Positions 1 through 56,200 of a DNA stretch of 64,000 bases are shown piece after piece. This DNA comes from Agelas oroides (taxonomy: Eukaryota > Porifera > Demospongiae > Agelasida > Agelasidae): the NCBI GenBank assembly GCA_949130485.1, contig OX422197.1:1650603-1714602 (forward strand). Direction: 5' to 3'. A program made the translations under genes and the position numbers. The first letter of the stretch is position 1, and each line of letters opens with the position of its first letter. The notes under the pieces were generated by a model that had not been told where the DNA came from, did not search any database, and worked only from the letters and a program-made list of their open reading frames with translations.

Positions 1-29
1 ACACAGAAATATAATAAAGATGTACATAG

Positions 30-421
30 CTATTTGCAGTAAATTGATATGGTAGCTACAACACATGCATTCATTAGATGGCATGTCTGCTGAGTCCATT
101 TTATGCAGCATTGAAGTTGGTACTGGCGTATGCCGGGGGCAGTATTAGGTTGTGTCTGGATGCTGCTAGCATACGCTACATTGAAGTTGGTACTGGCATA
201 TGCAGTATTAGGTTGTGTCTGGATGCTGCTAGCATATGCTGCATTCACATCAGTTGTGATGATGACTGGGCGTGGGGGTAGTTGTGGGGGTCCAACAATG
301 TCATATGTATCTGTAGGAACCGTTCCTTTTTTTCTTGAGATCTGAATACACAATATAGTTATCACTGTCACTATTAGAACTGCTGCTATGAGAAGAATTC
401 CAGGTGACAATCCCACAGAAC
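30..421 (-). pseudogene. Extra transmembrane/tail exon copy (decayed or orphan)
   Basis: Reading the minus strand from about 421, one frame encodes a transmembrane segment (GLSPGILLIAAVLIVTVITI), a basic stop-transfer stretch (SRKKG) and a tail with TYDIVG and repeated AYASSIQTQPNTA motifs. It matches the terminal exon of the Ig receptor at 3395-3738. There is no acceptor directly in front of it: it follows head to tail after another transmembrane copy (301-794) in a different frame. The last part of the tail loses similarity. It is probably a partial tandem duplication no longer translated as a unit, although a downstream cryptic splice could use it. Confidence 0.5.
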
Positions 422-794
422 ATCAGTGGTGATGGTGTCTGAGTGTGAGAACAGTTGTCGGAGTCCGACAACTTTATATTGGTTGAGGTCTGAACTCGAG
501 GGAAGCCGTTTGGGATGTCCATGCATGATTTCATATGCATCATCAGAAACTTCATATGCATCATCAGAAACTTCATATGCATCATCAGAAACTTCATATG
601 AATTGTTTCTTTCTTTCTCAAGATCTGAACACACATTACAATTATCACCACCGTTGCTATTAGAACTGCTGCTATGAGAAGAACTCCGAGTGACAATCCC
701 ACAGAAAGTCCAGTATTTTCCACTGCAGGCTCTCCGATAGGTGAGAGCGGTGGTGAGGCAGAGGAGGAGATTTCCACTGTTTGGAACACTGACA
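301..794 (-). CDS. Possible alternative terminal exon of the Ig receptor (transmembrane + altered tail)
   Basis: A TTTACAG acceptor at 795-797 opens a phase-1 exon, the phase needed after the last Ig exon (3960). It encodes a Ser/Pro-rich stalk, a transmembrane helix nearly identical to that of the 3395-3738 exon, then LRKKET and a Met/His/Lys-rich repeat, and stops at 301. In the next frame the DNA after the helix reads YEVSDDAYEVSDDAYE and SSSDLNQYKVVG, homologous to the tyrosine tail of the intact exon. The transmembrane and tyrosine-tail frames therefore no longer join, through a short net deletion after the RKK codons. A 21-bp unit is tandemly repeated at about 536-600. It could be a functional alternative end lacking the tyrosine motifs, or a pseudo-exon. 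Confidence 0.45.
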
Positions 795-1644
795 CTGTAA
801 ATTAAAGGGAAAAACATTTCTCTCCTACCAAACTTTGTGACCAGAGGCACTTTCTCTGCACACACTGAGCTGGCTGGGTACAGGGCAGCTATGGTCGAGA
901 GATATTGCTAAAATTCTAGTGCCTTCTTACAAAGAGGTTTAACAGTATAGACATTAGTTGCTATGTCTCAGAATCCTAATTTTGTAGCAGCAATCAAGAA
1001 CTTCAATATAATCTTGGTTGCTGCCATGAATAAGCTCAATAAGCAACCAGCATGAAGAAGATTGACTGTAAGGGAAGCTGACAGCAGAATTTAAAGCATT
1101 AATAATACTGACTTTGGATCGGGTGGTTGTCAGCTCACATGCAGTTCTGCATCACACACAAAAGTGGTACACTCTAGTGGAAGCCCAGCCACAACCCAGG
1201 GCTAAACTGCTATTAACCAACAAAGCACATCATGTATGAAGTCTTGTTCCTATACCTTTGTGACCTCCACCATTTGATCTCATTCAGATACAAATACGGA
1301 GGATGTCATGTAATGTCAACAAACAGAAGGTAGACAGCAGTGCCCGACCATGGATCATAATCCAAACTTTGCAACTGATCAGTTTCAGGTGTACCAAACA
1401 ACAGGCTGTATTGACACTGCCTTGCAAACATTCTGACCTTAGGCTAGAAGGTCTCAACATTTTTTGACAGGAACTGCTCCTCCTGTGTGTCTACCTTCTG
1501 TCTACTGATGTTACACGATATCACCACACATGATGAGATCTTCTATGCCTCCCTGCACTGTGTTTGCATACTGGAAGCAATCAAATACATTGTACTTGAG
1601 ACAGTGAAGGCCTGTTACATCCAGCATACATCTAACTAACTGGG

Positions 1645-1890
1645 TCCCAGTTAGTTAGATGTATGGCTAAATCAAAACTGACTGTGCTAGTAAAGTCACA
1701 AATATCTTTCTACAGATTACAAGCTTACAGGATACTGAAGCCGTGCATTTCATTGCAAGGCACATAATCTGAGATTATTCCAGCATAGCTGGTGCATGTG
1801 GTCTGGTATTACAGTAAAAATCTGTAGAAAGATATTGTGACTTTACTAGCACAGTCAGTTTTGATTTAGCCATACATCTAACTAACTGGG
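1645..1890. repeat. Inverted repeat, about 72-bp arms
   Basis: Arm 1645-1718 is the reverse complement of 1819-1890 with very few mismatches, separated by about 100 bp. The left arm is also preceded by a short palindrome (1629-1661). It looks like a foldback transposable element; I find no clear target-site duplication. Confidence 0.7.
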
Positions 1891-2020
1891 ACAAGGACTG
1901 GTATTACAGTAGCTGAACCATCTCCTGCACTGCTAGCATATAGCCTCCATCTCAGACATCATACAGTCACATATCTACAGTCTGTTACTTGAGGCCAAAG
2001 GAGACATATGTTACGTATTA

Positions 2021-2137
2021 GTTAAATCACCCTCACGAGGGATGTTGCCGGTTTATAAGCCCGACACCCAAGGGCGCGTAGCGCCCGAGGGGGAGGGCTT
2101 ATAAACCGCAACATCCCGAGTGGGAGGGTGATTTAAC
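2021..2137. repeat. GC-rich foldback element with TTAAATCACC termini
   Basis: The ends GTTAAATCACCCTC and GAGGGTGATTTAAC are inverted copies. The complementarity continues inward through GGGATGTTGCCGG and TTTATAAGCCC to a small GC-rich loop, so nearly the whole 117 bp can fold into one hairpin. It abuts the larger element at 2142-3156. Confidence 0.75.
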
Positions 2138-2141
2138 AGCT

Positions 2142-3156
2142 TGTTGCTAGGTGGTTGTTTTGGCAACACGGAAATGACGTCATTACTGTCCGTATACGTA
2201 TACTGCATTGCCGTATTTTCGAATTTGAACTGGGTGCTCGCTGCATGCTCGATCGAGTGTAGCTGTTATGGCGAAACGGGGAGTAGAATTGATGTCGCCC
2301 TCACTTTTGGCAAATATTCCGAAACGCTCTAAGGACTGCCACGAGCGGTTTCGTTTAGACACGGGGGAGTGGACTGATTCGAGCGATGAAAGTTATACAG
2401 AGAGTGAGGCGCCTAACTCGAATCCACCAAAGAAAAAGTTGAGTCTGCCAAAGGAAGGCAAGGAAAATCGATGGCGATTTGTGGACAAAGCAAAGGAAGC
2501 AGCTCTTCAGAAAAGTTTGTACCCAAAAGTACCGCTACAAGCACAAAATGGGCTGTGTCGAACTTTGTTGCGTGGCGAGATGGCCGAAACGCTCATTATT
2601 GCATTGAATCCGAGAAGCAAGCCCCCATGGATCTCCTTGAAAACACCGATACTGCTGTCCTTAGCAAGTGGCTAAGTTTGCTTAGGCGTCTCACTCTCTG
2701 TAGAACTTTCATCGCTCGACTCAGTCCACTCCCCCATGTCTAAACGAAACCGCTCGTGGCATTCCTTGGAGAGTTCCGCGATATTTGCCAAAAGTGAGGG
2801 TGAGATCAATTCTGCTCCCTGTTTTGCCATAACACACTTCACTAGCAGAGCAGCTACACTCAAACAAACTTAGCCACACAGTGTTCCTTCACCTCTTACC
2901 TTGCCTTCCAGTTCGTGCTGGGTCTAACTGATCATGACTGAGTTTCATGAGTTCATGTATGACCTGCATTTTGGGGGTTTAATGTTTGTTGTGTTGTACA
3001 TGTACTGTACTTTTTGGGGGATGGCATGTTGCAAATATAGCCACTCTTCACACCTGATATAGTCACAGTTCACACCTGATATAGCTGAGTCAGCACTTCT
3101 GTGGGCACGTTGGCCATTTATAAGTCTTCTATAATCTTAGCAACCACCTAGCAACA
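2142..3156. mobile_element. Inverted-repeat element carrying a DUF3504/Crypton-like fragment
   Basis: The outer ends TGTTGCTAGGTGGTTG (2142-2157) and its reverse complement (3141-3156) bound the element. Inside is a second, longer inverted repeat: about 2265-2415 is repeated in reverse at about 2680-2835, so the start of the internal reading frame (MAKRG...SDESYTESE) exists in both orientations. This resembles a non-autonomous element that captured and partly inverted a host or transposon gene. No transposase is visible. Confidence 0.55.
2268..2743 (+). pseudogene. DUF3504 (ZMYM2/QRICH1-like, Crypton-derived) N-terminal fragment, frameshifted
   Basis: Frame 1 begins MAKRGVELMSPSLLANI, has an acidic Ser/Glu region, then KENRWRFVDKAKEAALQK. 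At about 2515-2525 homology moves to another frame reading VPKSTATSTKWAVSNFVAWR and later APMDLLENTD...LSKWLS. The pattern of a VPKsT...TKWAV..F..WR core followed by a short D/E-L...WL segment is that of the DUF3504 domain shared by QRICH1, ZMYM2-type proteins and Crypton tyrosine recombinases. Only the N-terminal part is present and the recombinase catalytic residues are absent. The frame break and the following inverted copy of the start argue against a functional protein. Confidence 0.5.
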
Positions 3157-3394
3157 GGCTATAATAATACAAAATTTGAATTTGCTATCAATTGACTAGT
3201 TTGTTTTTCAACTCTGAAAATTTAGGTACTGTATTAAAAAGCTAAACATGCTTGCAGGTAGCAAAGCAACTACATGGCAAAATGGAATGCTACGTACAGT
3301 AGTTCTTGACTCCTAAATATTCAAAATTACTCAAATCTGTTCCACTGACAGAACTTACAAAAACAAGTTAAAAGATAATTTTGGCTGATCCACT

Positions 3395-11072
<7,678 letters not shown>

Positions 11073-11524
11073 CTGACCTCCACCGTACATCTGCAGGATC
11101 AAAAGATGGTTTCAAGACTCCTCAGGAAGTGCAAATTCCTAACTCTGTTTGAATGACCATACATTCTACTATATATTAGGCAACATCCGTAATGGTCAAT
11201 CACCCATTTGACTTAATTGCTGCATGCAGAATTGGATGGACCAAAATTCCAACCAAAAACGTCACCTTACTATTGCACGGGAACAGGGAAGTATTAAAAC
11301 CTAGAAGGTTGCGTATTTTGTACTGGATAGCTATATTGCAAGACACAGCGAGCAGGATAAAAAAAAAACGTTGGTGAAAAAATGACAAACGGAGATGAGT
11401 GCTGATCATTGGCAGCGAGTAACGAATTGATTGATGCACTGAACGACTCGTACATTGTTGTAAAAGACAAATGATTTGACATAATTTGCTAATTTTACCA
11501 CAGATAATTGGGGCGAGCGCAGCG

Positions 11525-12565
11525 AGCCCCACACTTGTGGTGAAAACGGAAAATTGTCTATATATATATATGTAGGTATGTTTGGTACGTGCGTATTCCG
11601 TATATATACATCCTGCCCCATTTGTGCGCGATGCAATATTTCTACATTGTATGTTGACCACTGTTGCTCAAGAGACAAGACTAGCAAAGACACAATGAAG
11701 ACAGAAAGGCTGAACAGTGGGAACCTACGTAACAGGGACTTGAAAATGGTTAGGAAAGGGAGGCGCGACTAGCAAGACGGAGACTGATTACTAACGTGAT
11801 GCGTGACACTGCCGCCAACGGGGAGTGCTCCATGTGCATGTATTAACGACAGAGCGATTAGCTTGTGAGGACCCGAACCAGAGAGGTCTGCGTGACTCGA
11901 CGAAATACGTAACCGTCGTGAGCAACAGCTACAGAAGAGCTTCTAAAACCCCATACCACAACTCCAATAATTGTGCTCTGGAAAAGGGCTGACAGTGTAG
12001 TCTGCACCACCCTGACTCCATACCTCTGAGCTGAGAAAATCCTGATTCCACAGCTGTGTGTGCTCAGCAACTATCAATGCACTATAGACCGTGACTGAGG
12101 AGACAGTGCCAAGATGTGAATAAGTTGGAGACACTAGAAACCAACGAAATATATTTGTTCGTACAAAGATGTTGAACCCTCATCCTCAACTTGCAACTGT
12201 TCAAGCTGCCTCCAAATATAATGCTTTGAGCCCTTGTTGCCTGCAGCAGTAGCTACTATTTCATGGTAATGACACAGAGTGTGTACAATGAACCCAAGAT
12301 TAGCACACATATACCCACGGTATATTGCTCCACAAACACCGGCATACATTGGATGTCCTACATAGCCTCTTCCCCAGGCGTTCTTCGCCATTAGTTTTAC
12401 AGGCTACAGTTGGAGGTGGGGAAGACCTGGGAACGAGACTATTGTTATGTGAGAGGTGGGAAAAGGTAGTGCTATGGATTCCATAGCACTACCTTTTGGT
12501 AACGGAACACTGATGTACCATACAACTCCCTCACGCTTGCCCCACAATGCACTGCATTCCCCTAG
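11525..12565. repeat. Dispersed about 1-kb repeat, copy 1
   Basis: Begins TGTGGTGAAAACGGAAAATT and stays homologous, same orientation, to 26707-27660 for almost its whole length (shared TACATCCTGCCCCATTTG, CCATACCACAACTCC and CCCCACAATGCACTGCATT). Scattered substitutions and small indels. No terminal inverted repeat or coding frame was found, so the class is unknown. Confidence 0.75.
12461..12498. repeat. Perfect short hairpin in repeat copy 1
   Basis: AAAAGGTAGTGCTATGGA is followed almost at once by its reverse complement. Copy 2 of the repeat lacks the second arm, so the hairpin arose after the copies separated. Confidence 0.8.
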
Positions 12566-12955
12566 TATAGCTATATTGTACAGTACCACACTAGCACTTT
12601 GAGATACGCTTTTGCTACCGCTATCTGTTCTGTATGCACTTACCTTGTCCTAGCTCATAGCTTGAAAAACGAGGGAGTTCTCGCGCGCAATCAGCAAGGG
12701 AAATCCCCAAGACCTGCATCTGAGTGATGATTATTGCTTACGAGTGGCTGTCAGCACGTGTATGCAATTTCTCATTGACTAACATGGATGTTGATCATTC
12801 CCATGTCTCCAGACAAACCAAATTAGGAAGAACGAAGAATGATTGTTGCTACAATCAGTACCATAGTTTATACTCTGGCAAGGATATCAATATAAACAAG
12901 ATAACAGCAACATAAACAAAATATTTACAAAAGAAATTTCATGTGATCATAAGTT

Positions 12956-12961
12956 TTTATT
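12956..12961 (-). terminator. Poly(A) signal AATAAA of SEC16
   Basis: The minus-strand hexamer AATAAA lies about 35 bp past the SEC16 stop codon (12997-12999). It is the first good signal downstream. Confidence 0.55.
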
Positions 12962-12996
12962 GCAGTAAATGCTGATATCAGATTTGGTAAAAGAAT

Positions 12997-24824
<11,828 letters not shown>

Positions 24825-25390
24825 AGTTCACAGGAGACAGTTCTCACTATAGTTCACTTCAACTGAATTAGTAGAGATGAAAACAGTGACATTTCAAGTT
24901 AAAACAGCAAGCCATGGACATGAAGTCCCAACTATTTACCACACTTTCTGGTAGCTACTACTTACCAACACCATACCAAATTAATTTCATGTTCCATGAA
25001 CAAACCAGTCCCAGATTTTGACTCAGGTGGCAGGCAAAGATGAATATTGATAAACAGCCGGGAGGTGATAAATGAAGTCTGCCATTGTGAAAATAGAGAT
25101 TGCTACAGCTGCGAGCTTTATAAGATGTGATAATCATGTTCAACCAGCACACTCGACCTCACTGATGATGTTACACCCCAAGATGCAACTTAAAGGACCC
25201 GCGTAATATAAATAACAATATAATACACAAGCCAGAGGAAGCATTGGACATCCAATCTGAGTTGATATTCGTTAATGGCATGGTGCACTTACCCCAGGAA
25301 TGAAACTTTGGTATACCAAAAACTCTCCCTTCACCAGCTACACCACTGTCACCCCTCACAGCGACTCCCGAAGCGATTGTTCTGCTTACG

Positions 25391-25398
25391 TGACGTCA
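25391..25398. promoter_or_regulatory. CRE-like palindrome TGACGTCA
   Basis: Perfect 8-bp CREB/ATF consensus, nearer the SEC16 side of the divergent region. Function is inferred. Confidence 0.45.
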
Positions 25399-25891
25399 CA
25401 CGTTCAATATACCTACGTATAAAATCATTGCGTGTATTGAGCGCGCTACCGCGCTTTGGGCTACCTCTTATAAGCATTAAGCATCTTGGGGTGCGGTTAC
25501 TTTGCTCGTTAAAATCATAGATAATATACCCTACCCTTAAAATGTACTGCTAGGCAACGAGGTAGTTCTAGATGTTGACCACACCCACTACTGTGCAATT
25601 TACATTTTTCTTCCTTCGTGAAACAATACCAAATCTATGAAACCAAAATTATTTTGGCATGGCTTAATTTGTACAAGTTACACACTCATAGTCGGTGAAA
25701 TAAGGACAGCAAATGAAGTCACACACACACACACACACACACACTATTCACAAAATCACACGCTTTTGTCGCTTAAACCAACTCACTCTGAAATCAAGTT
25801 ATAAATACTTCTAGAAAACTGAAGAGAAGTGGTAAAGTGCCTTCGAATCACGACCACGCTGTGATGACGTAATTATCAATGACATCTGTAT

Positions 25892-25897
25892 CACGTG
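25892..25897. promoter_or_regulatory. E-box CACGTG
   Basis: Perfect bHLH-zip (USF/MITF/Myc type) site in TCACGTGA, about 120 bp above the p53 start codon. Confidence 0.45.
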
Positions 25898-26014
25898 ACG
25901 GCAACGTGGCCGCATGGGCTGTTGTACTTGTGTGTGTGTGCATGTTACGGTTCGTGCTGTAAAAGTATTAAAACCACCAAAAGTGAATTTGTTTACTATA
26001 TTCAGCGTTGTTTG

Positions 26015-34474
<8,460 letters not shown>

Positions 34475-34828
34475 TGGAGTATTCAGGGCTCTTTAAGACT
34501 CAACTTATCATTCAACTTCAAGTGATCGACGATCATTTTATAGTTTTGCTGATTCTTGATCATTATTTTTCCAGGTTTTGTATTCACCTCAGAACTCTCT
34601 ACTCATAATTTAATATATCATGAGCGAACATCATCGTGCACACCTTATCAACTATGATCACCCTGGCCCATTAATGTTTTATGTCAGTATTGTGTCCCAT
34701 GACTGCCATTTTGATCTTTCTCTTGGTTGCTAGCTTGTAGTCACCGGTCTGGGAGCTCCGTATAACAGTTGCTCCTTACATCTTACATGGCCTGGGCTAC
34801 AGTGACTGTCAGAGGAGTTTAGACGTGT

Positions 34829-34971
34829 ACTCGTTCCCAGGCCTCCCCCGTTTTTGCCTTCTGTTTGTGTTCACAATAGTACACAGAACCAGAAGAGTGT
34901 TCTTCTGGTTCCATATATTATTGTGAACACAAACGGAAGGTAAAAAAACAGTAGGCGTGGGAACGAGGCTA
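34829..34971. mobile_element. TAGCCTCG-family foldback element
   Basis: TCGTTCCCAGGCCTCCCC...inverse, with a long inner palindrome containing TTGTGTTCACAATA and AACCAGAAGA. It closely resembles the element at 55298-55472 (shared CTTCTGTTTGTGTTCACA). No clear TSD. Confidence 0.75.
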
Positions 34972-34989
34972 ACCAAATCCCCCATGCCA

Positions 34990-35087
34990 TAGCCTCATCC
35001 CCAGGCCACTCCCAGATTTTATCCTGCAGTCACTCAACAACCTCCACAGATGTAAGATAAGGAGTGACCTGGGAATTAATGAGGCTA
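34990..35087. mobile_element. Degenerate TAGCCTCA foldback element
   Basis: Starts TAGCCTCATCCCCAGGCC and ends with a decayed inverse (GACCTGGGAATTAATGAGGCTA). Confidence 0.6.
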
Positions 35088-35798
35088 GCTGGTATAGATC
35101 TGTCATGGCAAACAATTCCAAGTGCATGAATTTCAAGCTTGTTGAAAGTCAACAGGAGTGGAGAAACACACTATTTTGCAAGCTTTCCTCTAAGCTCCAC
35201 AATATTGTCATGAGCGTGCATGTCATATCTCTTATGGTTACCGTGTAGCAGAAGCACTACTGAGATGTTGTGAAGGGCAAAGTAGATTGAGGTTTGAACC
35301 TCCGGTTCCAGTTCTCAGACTTCTGTAAACTATGAGATTTCAATGTAAGACTTCCACTTTTCCAGAAATGCCCATTCTAATTGTTTGAATCGATATCCTA
35401 TTGCTGTATCATTATCATTTGAAGGGCCGAGAAGTAAAGTGGACTAACCCAAAATCAAAATTAATACTAGAAATTTCATGAATTGCACAATAATGCATGG
35501 ATACCCTGTGAACATGAAAAAAAATAAATTTGAAAAATTTTCTGCAGCTCCTGAAACACATTTTAAAAGAGCATTAATTTTATAAAGAGGAAATCCAAAT
35601 TAATGGTACATTTTGGTACATTTTCTAATATGCACACAATTTTAAATGCTATAGCACAAGTGGACACCTCAGAATAGAATGAGTAGGTGGTAGGTAGCTA
35701 TATAGGGAGTACAGCTAGGTGACAAAATCCAATATCAACTACTTGGGACAAAGTGTTTTAGATGTAGGACAAAATGTGACCTTCCTTTCAGGTTGACG

Positions 35799-52681
<16,883 letters not shown>

Positions 52682-52749
52682 GGTCGACCGATCGACTTTG
52701 GAACTGTATCACCCACTGAACGGAAGTGCAAGACCAGGCCACTCCCCCT

Positions 52750-53265
52750 CAAAATGATAGACTGCATCTATGCATTCTTAGTGGACTAGATAGCATTGAT
52801 TCGGAAGACTGCATCTATGCATTCTTAGTGGACTAGATAGCATTGATTCGGAAGACTGCATCTGTGCATTCTTAGTCGACTAGATAGCATTGATTCGGAA
52901 GACTGCATCTGTGCACTATTAGTCGACTAGATTGATTTGGAAGACTGCATCTGTGCATTCATAGTCGACTAGATAGATAGCATTGATTTGGAAGACTGCA
53001 TCTGTGCATTCTTAGTGGACTAGATAGCATTAATTTGGAAGACTGCATCTGTGCATTCTTAGTGGACTAGACAGACAGCATTGATTTGGAAGACTGCATC
53101 TGTACATTCTTAGTGGACTAGATAGATAGCATTGATTTGGAAGATTGCATCTGTGCATTCTTAGTGGACTAGATAGACAGTATTGATCTGGAAGACTGCA
53201 TCTGTGCATTCTTAGTGGACTAGATAGACAGCATTAATCTGGAAGACTGCATCTGTGCCCGGCAC
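52750..53265. repeat. About 50-bp minisatellite, ten copies, overlapping a terminal exon
   Basis: Unit includes GGAAGACTGCATCTGTGCAT and TCTTAGTGGACTAGATAGCA. The first copy (minus strand) contains the last coding codons and stop of the OB-fold gene; the others form its 3' flank. Confidence 0.9.
53212..53265 (-). CDS. OB-fold gene: last exon
   Basis: Acceptor TCTCTTTAG, phase 0, encodes VPGTDAVFQINAVYLVH and a TAA stop. It supplies the final strand of the OB fold and is the founder copy of the adjoining minisatellite. Confidence 0.6.
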   Translation of the reverse strand: MPGTDAVFQINAVYLVH

Positions 53266-56200
53266 CTAAAGAGAACATAATAAGCAAAAAATGAAAGTCC
53301 AAAGTCACTAGGAGCTTTGCCAATTACTGGGTAAAATAATTTATTTTTTAAGTCTTTGGGGCAAAAAGTGCCCCAATGACAACTAGCCGAAACACCAGCA
53401 AAAGCTTTTCCCCATGATCTTAAGTTGAAACAGAGAATGTTTCAGTTCTCTCTCATTTGACTTTGTTGTGTATGGTCCACTCTCTTACCAGAGAAATAGA
53501 GAACATGTGATGCTGCTTGCTGCTGCAGTAGTTGTCCAGCAGGCTCTGCTGCTCATGGGAAGGCAGTGCAGCAAACTCTGAGGGAGACTTCTGGAGAAGA
53601 TCCTGTGAGGGTTAAACTGGAGTCTTACTGACAGTTTCAGCAACTGAGCTCATATCAATAAAGTGAGTATATGGGCGTGTTCTTTTATTGGTTTAAAGTT
53701 ATGACTTACCGTATAAACTTAATAGTGATCAGTTACTCTTACATCAGCAGACTATCAACTTGGAACCAGTGGTGTAAGTTAGCCATAAAAAAACAAAAAC
53801 AGAGCTTTCAGCCCAAACCTACAAGACTTAAAAAACATTAAAAATGTAAAAAGATGTAGGGATGGCATGCCAAAAAGTATGCAAACAAGGTAGGGATGAT
53901 ATAATAGTGAAGCTAAATATACAAAGCCTCATCCCTGCATCGTTTTCACACTAGTTTGCAACTGTAATGTAAAAAGATGTAGGGATCGGGCTTTGTAAAT
54001 TTACTTTATCATCCCTACCTTGTTTGCATAATTATACTTTTTGGCATGCCATCCCTACATCTTTTTACATTTTTAAAGTCTTGTTTCTGTACTTTTTTTT
54101 TTGATGTTAATCTCAGTTACAGCATAGATAATAGAGCTACGAACAGTTTCAGTGCTTTATCATCTATGGTTACAGTTAGACCTATAAAGCCTATTAAATA
54201 AGCTTTTAGCGTGTTTGTGGTGAAGTTATACGGCTTTTGCTTAAGTATTGCATATATTGCGCGTCGGCGCCATCCCTACATAGAGAGTCTACCAAGTCTC
54301 TGATAGCTTCTCGTATCTATGATTGAGTGCATATGATTATGCTCACTTTGGCTTTAAAAATGAATACACGCTTGAGTATGAAATGAAGCTCCCATCTGGT
54401 ATGGTAAGATAGTGATAGGTGCTCTTTGCAATAAAATTGTTTCCCTTTCTGTGTACTTGTACTTTAACCCGATCTTTGGTAAACCTTCATCAAGCTAAGT
54501 TATGCAACAAAGATTTTCTCCTTGCATTGGCTGAGAAGTTGAAGATGCTGTGGTTGAGCCCTGGGAATGAGGCTAGCCATGTGTACATCCCACGAGTTCA
54601 TGATGATGTCATTTTTATTGCACATAATATGTAAATGACATCATCATGAACTCCTAACTTTGGCTGCCAGTGAAGTTATCTGAGCCTGGATACTCCCTGT
54701 GTCATCTTGTAGCACTGCTCCCAGACTGAACTGCCACCGCCAACACTGTGATTCATCACTGTGCAGTAGAGAGAAGTGTAACATTACAAAAACAGGAGAG
54801 CTATTCTACCATGCATGAACACCACAGAAGGCACAATTGTAGCTATTTCTTTTGGAGTCCACAATGCTGGAATGTTTTGTGTGTATGTTACTTTTGTGAA
54901 CTGATATCCTGAACCTGTATTGGTCAGGGGAGGTAGGACATGGTTGACCTTTACCTGGGGTCATCACTAATTGATTTCCATATCTCAACAGACAGACTCT
55001 CTTGGCTTTTACTGAGAGGGGTCCAGTCATAGCAAAGCTAATATCCAAGACCAATTAGTGACGACCCCAGTAATTAGAATTAGCAAAGGTCAACCATGTC
55101 TGGTTAACTATTATTGTGGCTACATACATGCTTTGTAAAAACTAAGGAATGGGCTAATCAGTTAAGATTGCACATAATGGTTACTGATGTGCAATATATT
55201 ATAGAACTCGGTAAAACACTTTGATAAAACACCAGGAGACTGAAATTAGTGAACTATGATGTTAATATGTTTAATAGCCTCATTCTCAGGTCACAACTAG
55301 CTTTGTTCCCAGGATTCCCCTGTTTTTACCTTCTGTTTGTGTTCACAGTAATACACGGGAGCGGAAGACTGGCTAAAAAAAAAAAGTTTTATTTTTCGCC
55401 TGTCTTCTGCTCTCGTGTATTATTGTGAATGCAAAGGAAGGTAAAAACGGGGGAGGCCTGGGAACGAGGCTAGGCCATAACCTCTGTTGCTTGAAGTACA
55501 ATTTTGTTTCACGTGGTAGAGAGCTTGGGAATGAGGCTCTATGTGTATTAGCACACCTCAGGTTTCCTAGCTTTTGTCCTACATGTGGTTGTAGCTCCAC
55601 TAAATCAGGTTGACTGCACAGAGGGAGAGGGTGGAAAGGGAGGAAAGGGGGAAGAGGAATGGACAAGAAAGGAAAAAGGAAGGAAGAGAGAGAGGGGAAA
55701 GAAGGAGAAAGGGGGGGGGGGGGGGGGGGGAGGAAAGAAGAGAGAGAGACAGACCAAGAGAAAGGAGAAATACAGTATCTTTGCATACCCACTGAATAAT
55801 TACATTGCAAGAACAAATTGGTTTTTGTTTTCCAGAGTGGTTGCAGACTAGCTAGAGAGATGGTGGTTATGAAAGAGTCATAGAGACTAATTGCATAAGG
55901 CAACCTGAGAGGCAGCTGCCCAGTTCATATTACAACCATGACACATTGTGTGCACTGTCTTGTGGTTTCGGTAAATTATTTGCAATTGTGTGACTGTCCA
56001 TCCCACGCTAATTCAAAGAATGCAGTGCTTGTAAAACGTTTGACCCATTAGCTACCTTATCCATCATGGTGCAAAGGACATGCACTGCAATATACAACTG
56101 GTCAGTAAATTTTTGGGAGGCTAGTAAAGTTTATTCAAGTATCAGCTCCCACTGCATGAATTCTTTTCCAGCACTGCATTCATAAATCTTGCATAGTAAG

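Larger units (their letters stand above)
795..3394. other. Non-coding stretch with nested inverted repeats
   Basis: I see no conserved gene here except a DUF3504-like fragment (2268-2743). It holds three inverted-repeat structures (1645-1890, 2021-2137 and 2142-3156), annotated separately. The rest has no recognisable motif. If the exon at 301-794 is used, this stretch is the final intron of the receptor gene. Confidence 0.5.
11073..12996. other. Region between the Ig receptor start and the SEC16 3' end
   Basis: No conserved coding segment is seen. The stretch should hold the receptor promoter just above 11090. It contains a dispersed repeat copy (11525-12565), a perfect hairpin (12461-12498) and the SEC16 poly(A) signal (12956-12961). 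Confidence 0.5.
24825..26014. promoter_or_regulatory. Divergent intergenic region between SEC16 and the p53 homologue
   Basis: The two start codons lie 1190 bp apart and point away from each other, so the genes may share regulatory DNA. Two strong palindromes are present: TGACGTCA (CRE/ATF type, 25391-25398) and CACGTG (E-box, 25892-25897, within TCACGTGA). A short (CA)n lies at about 25721-25744. There is no obvious TATA box. Confidence 0.5.
34475..35798. other. Convergent intergenic region (p53 3' end and ectodomain gene 3' end)
   Basis: No gene seen. Holds two foldback elements of the TAGCCTCG family (34829-34971 and 34990-35087). AT-rich from about 35300 onward; both 3' UTRs should end here. 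Confidence 0.5.

Noticed and set aside
34475-35798. SAM domain exon for a p63/p73-type C-terminus
   Set aside because: No frame here resembles a SAM domain, and the p53 frame stops cleanly at 34474. A more distant exon cannot be excluded but is not visible.
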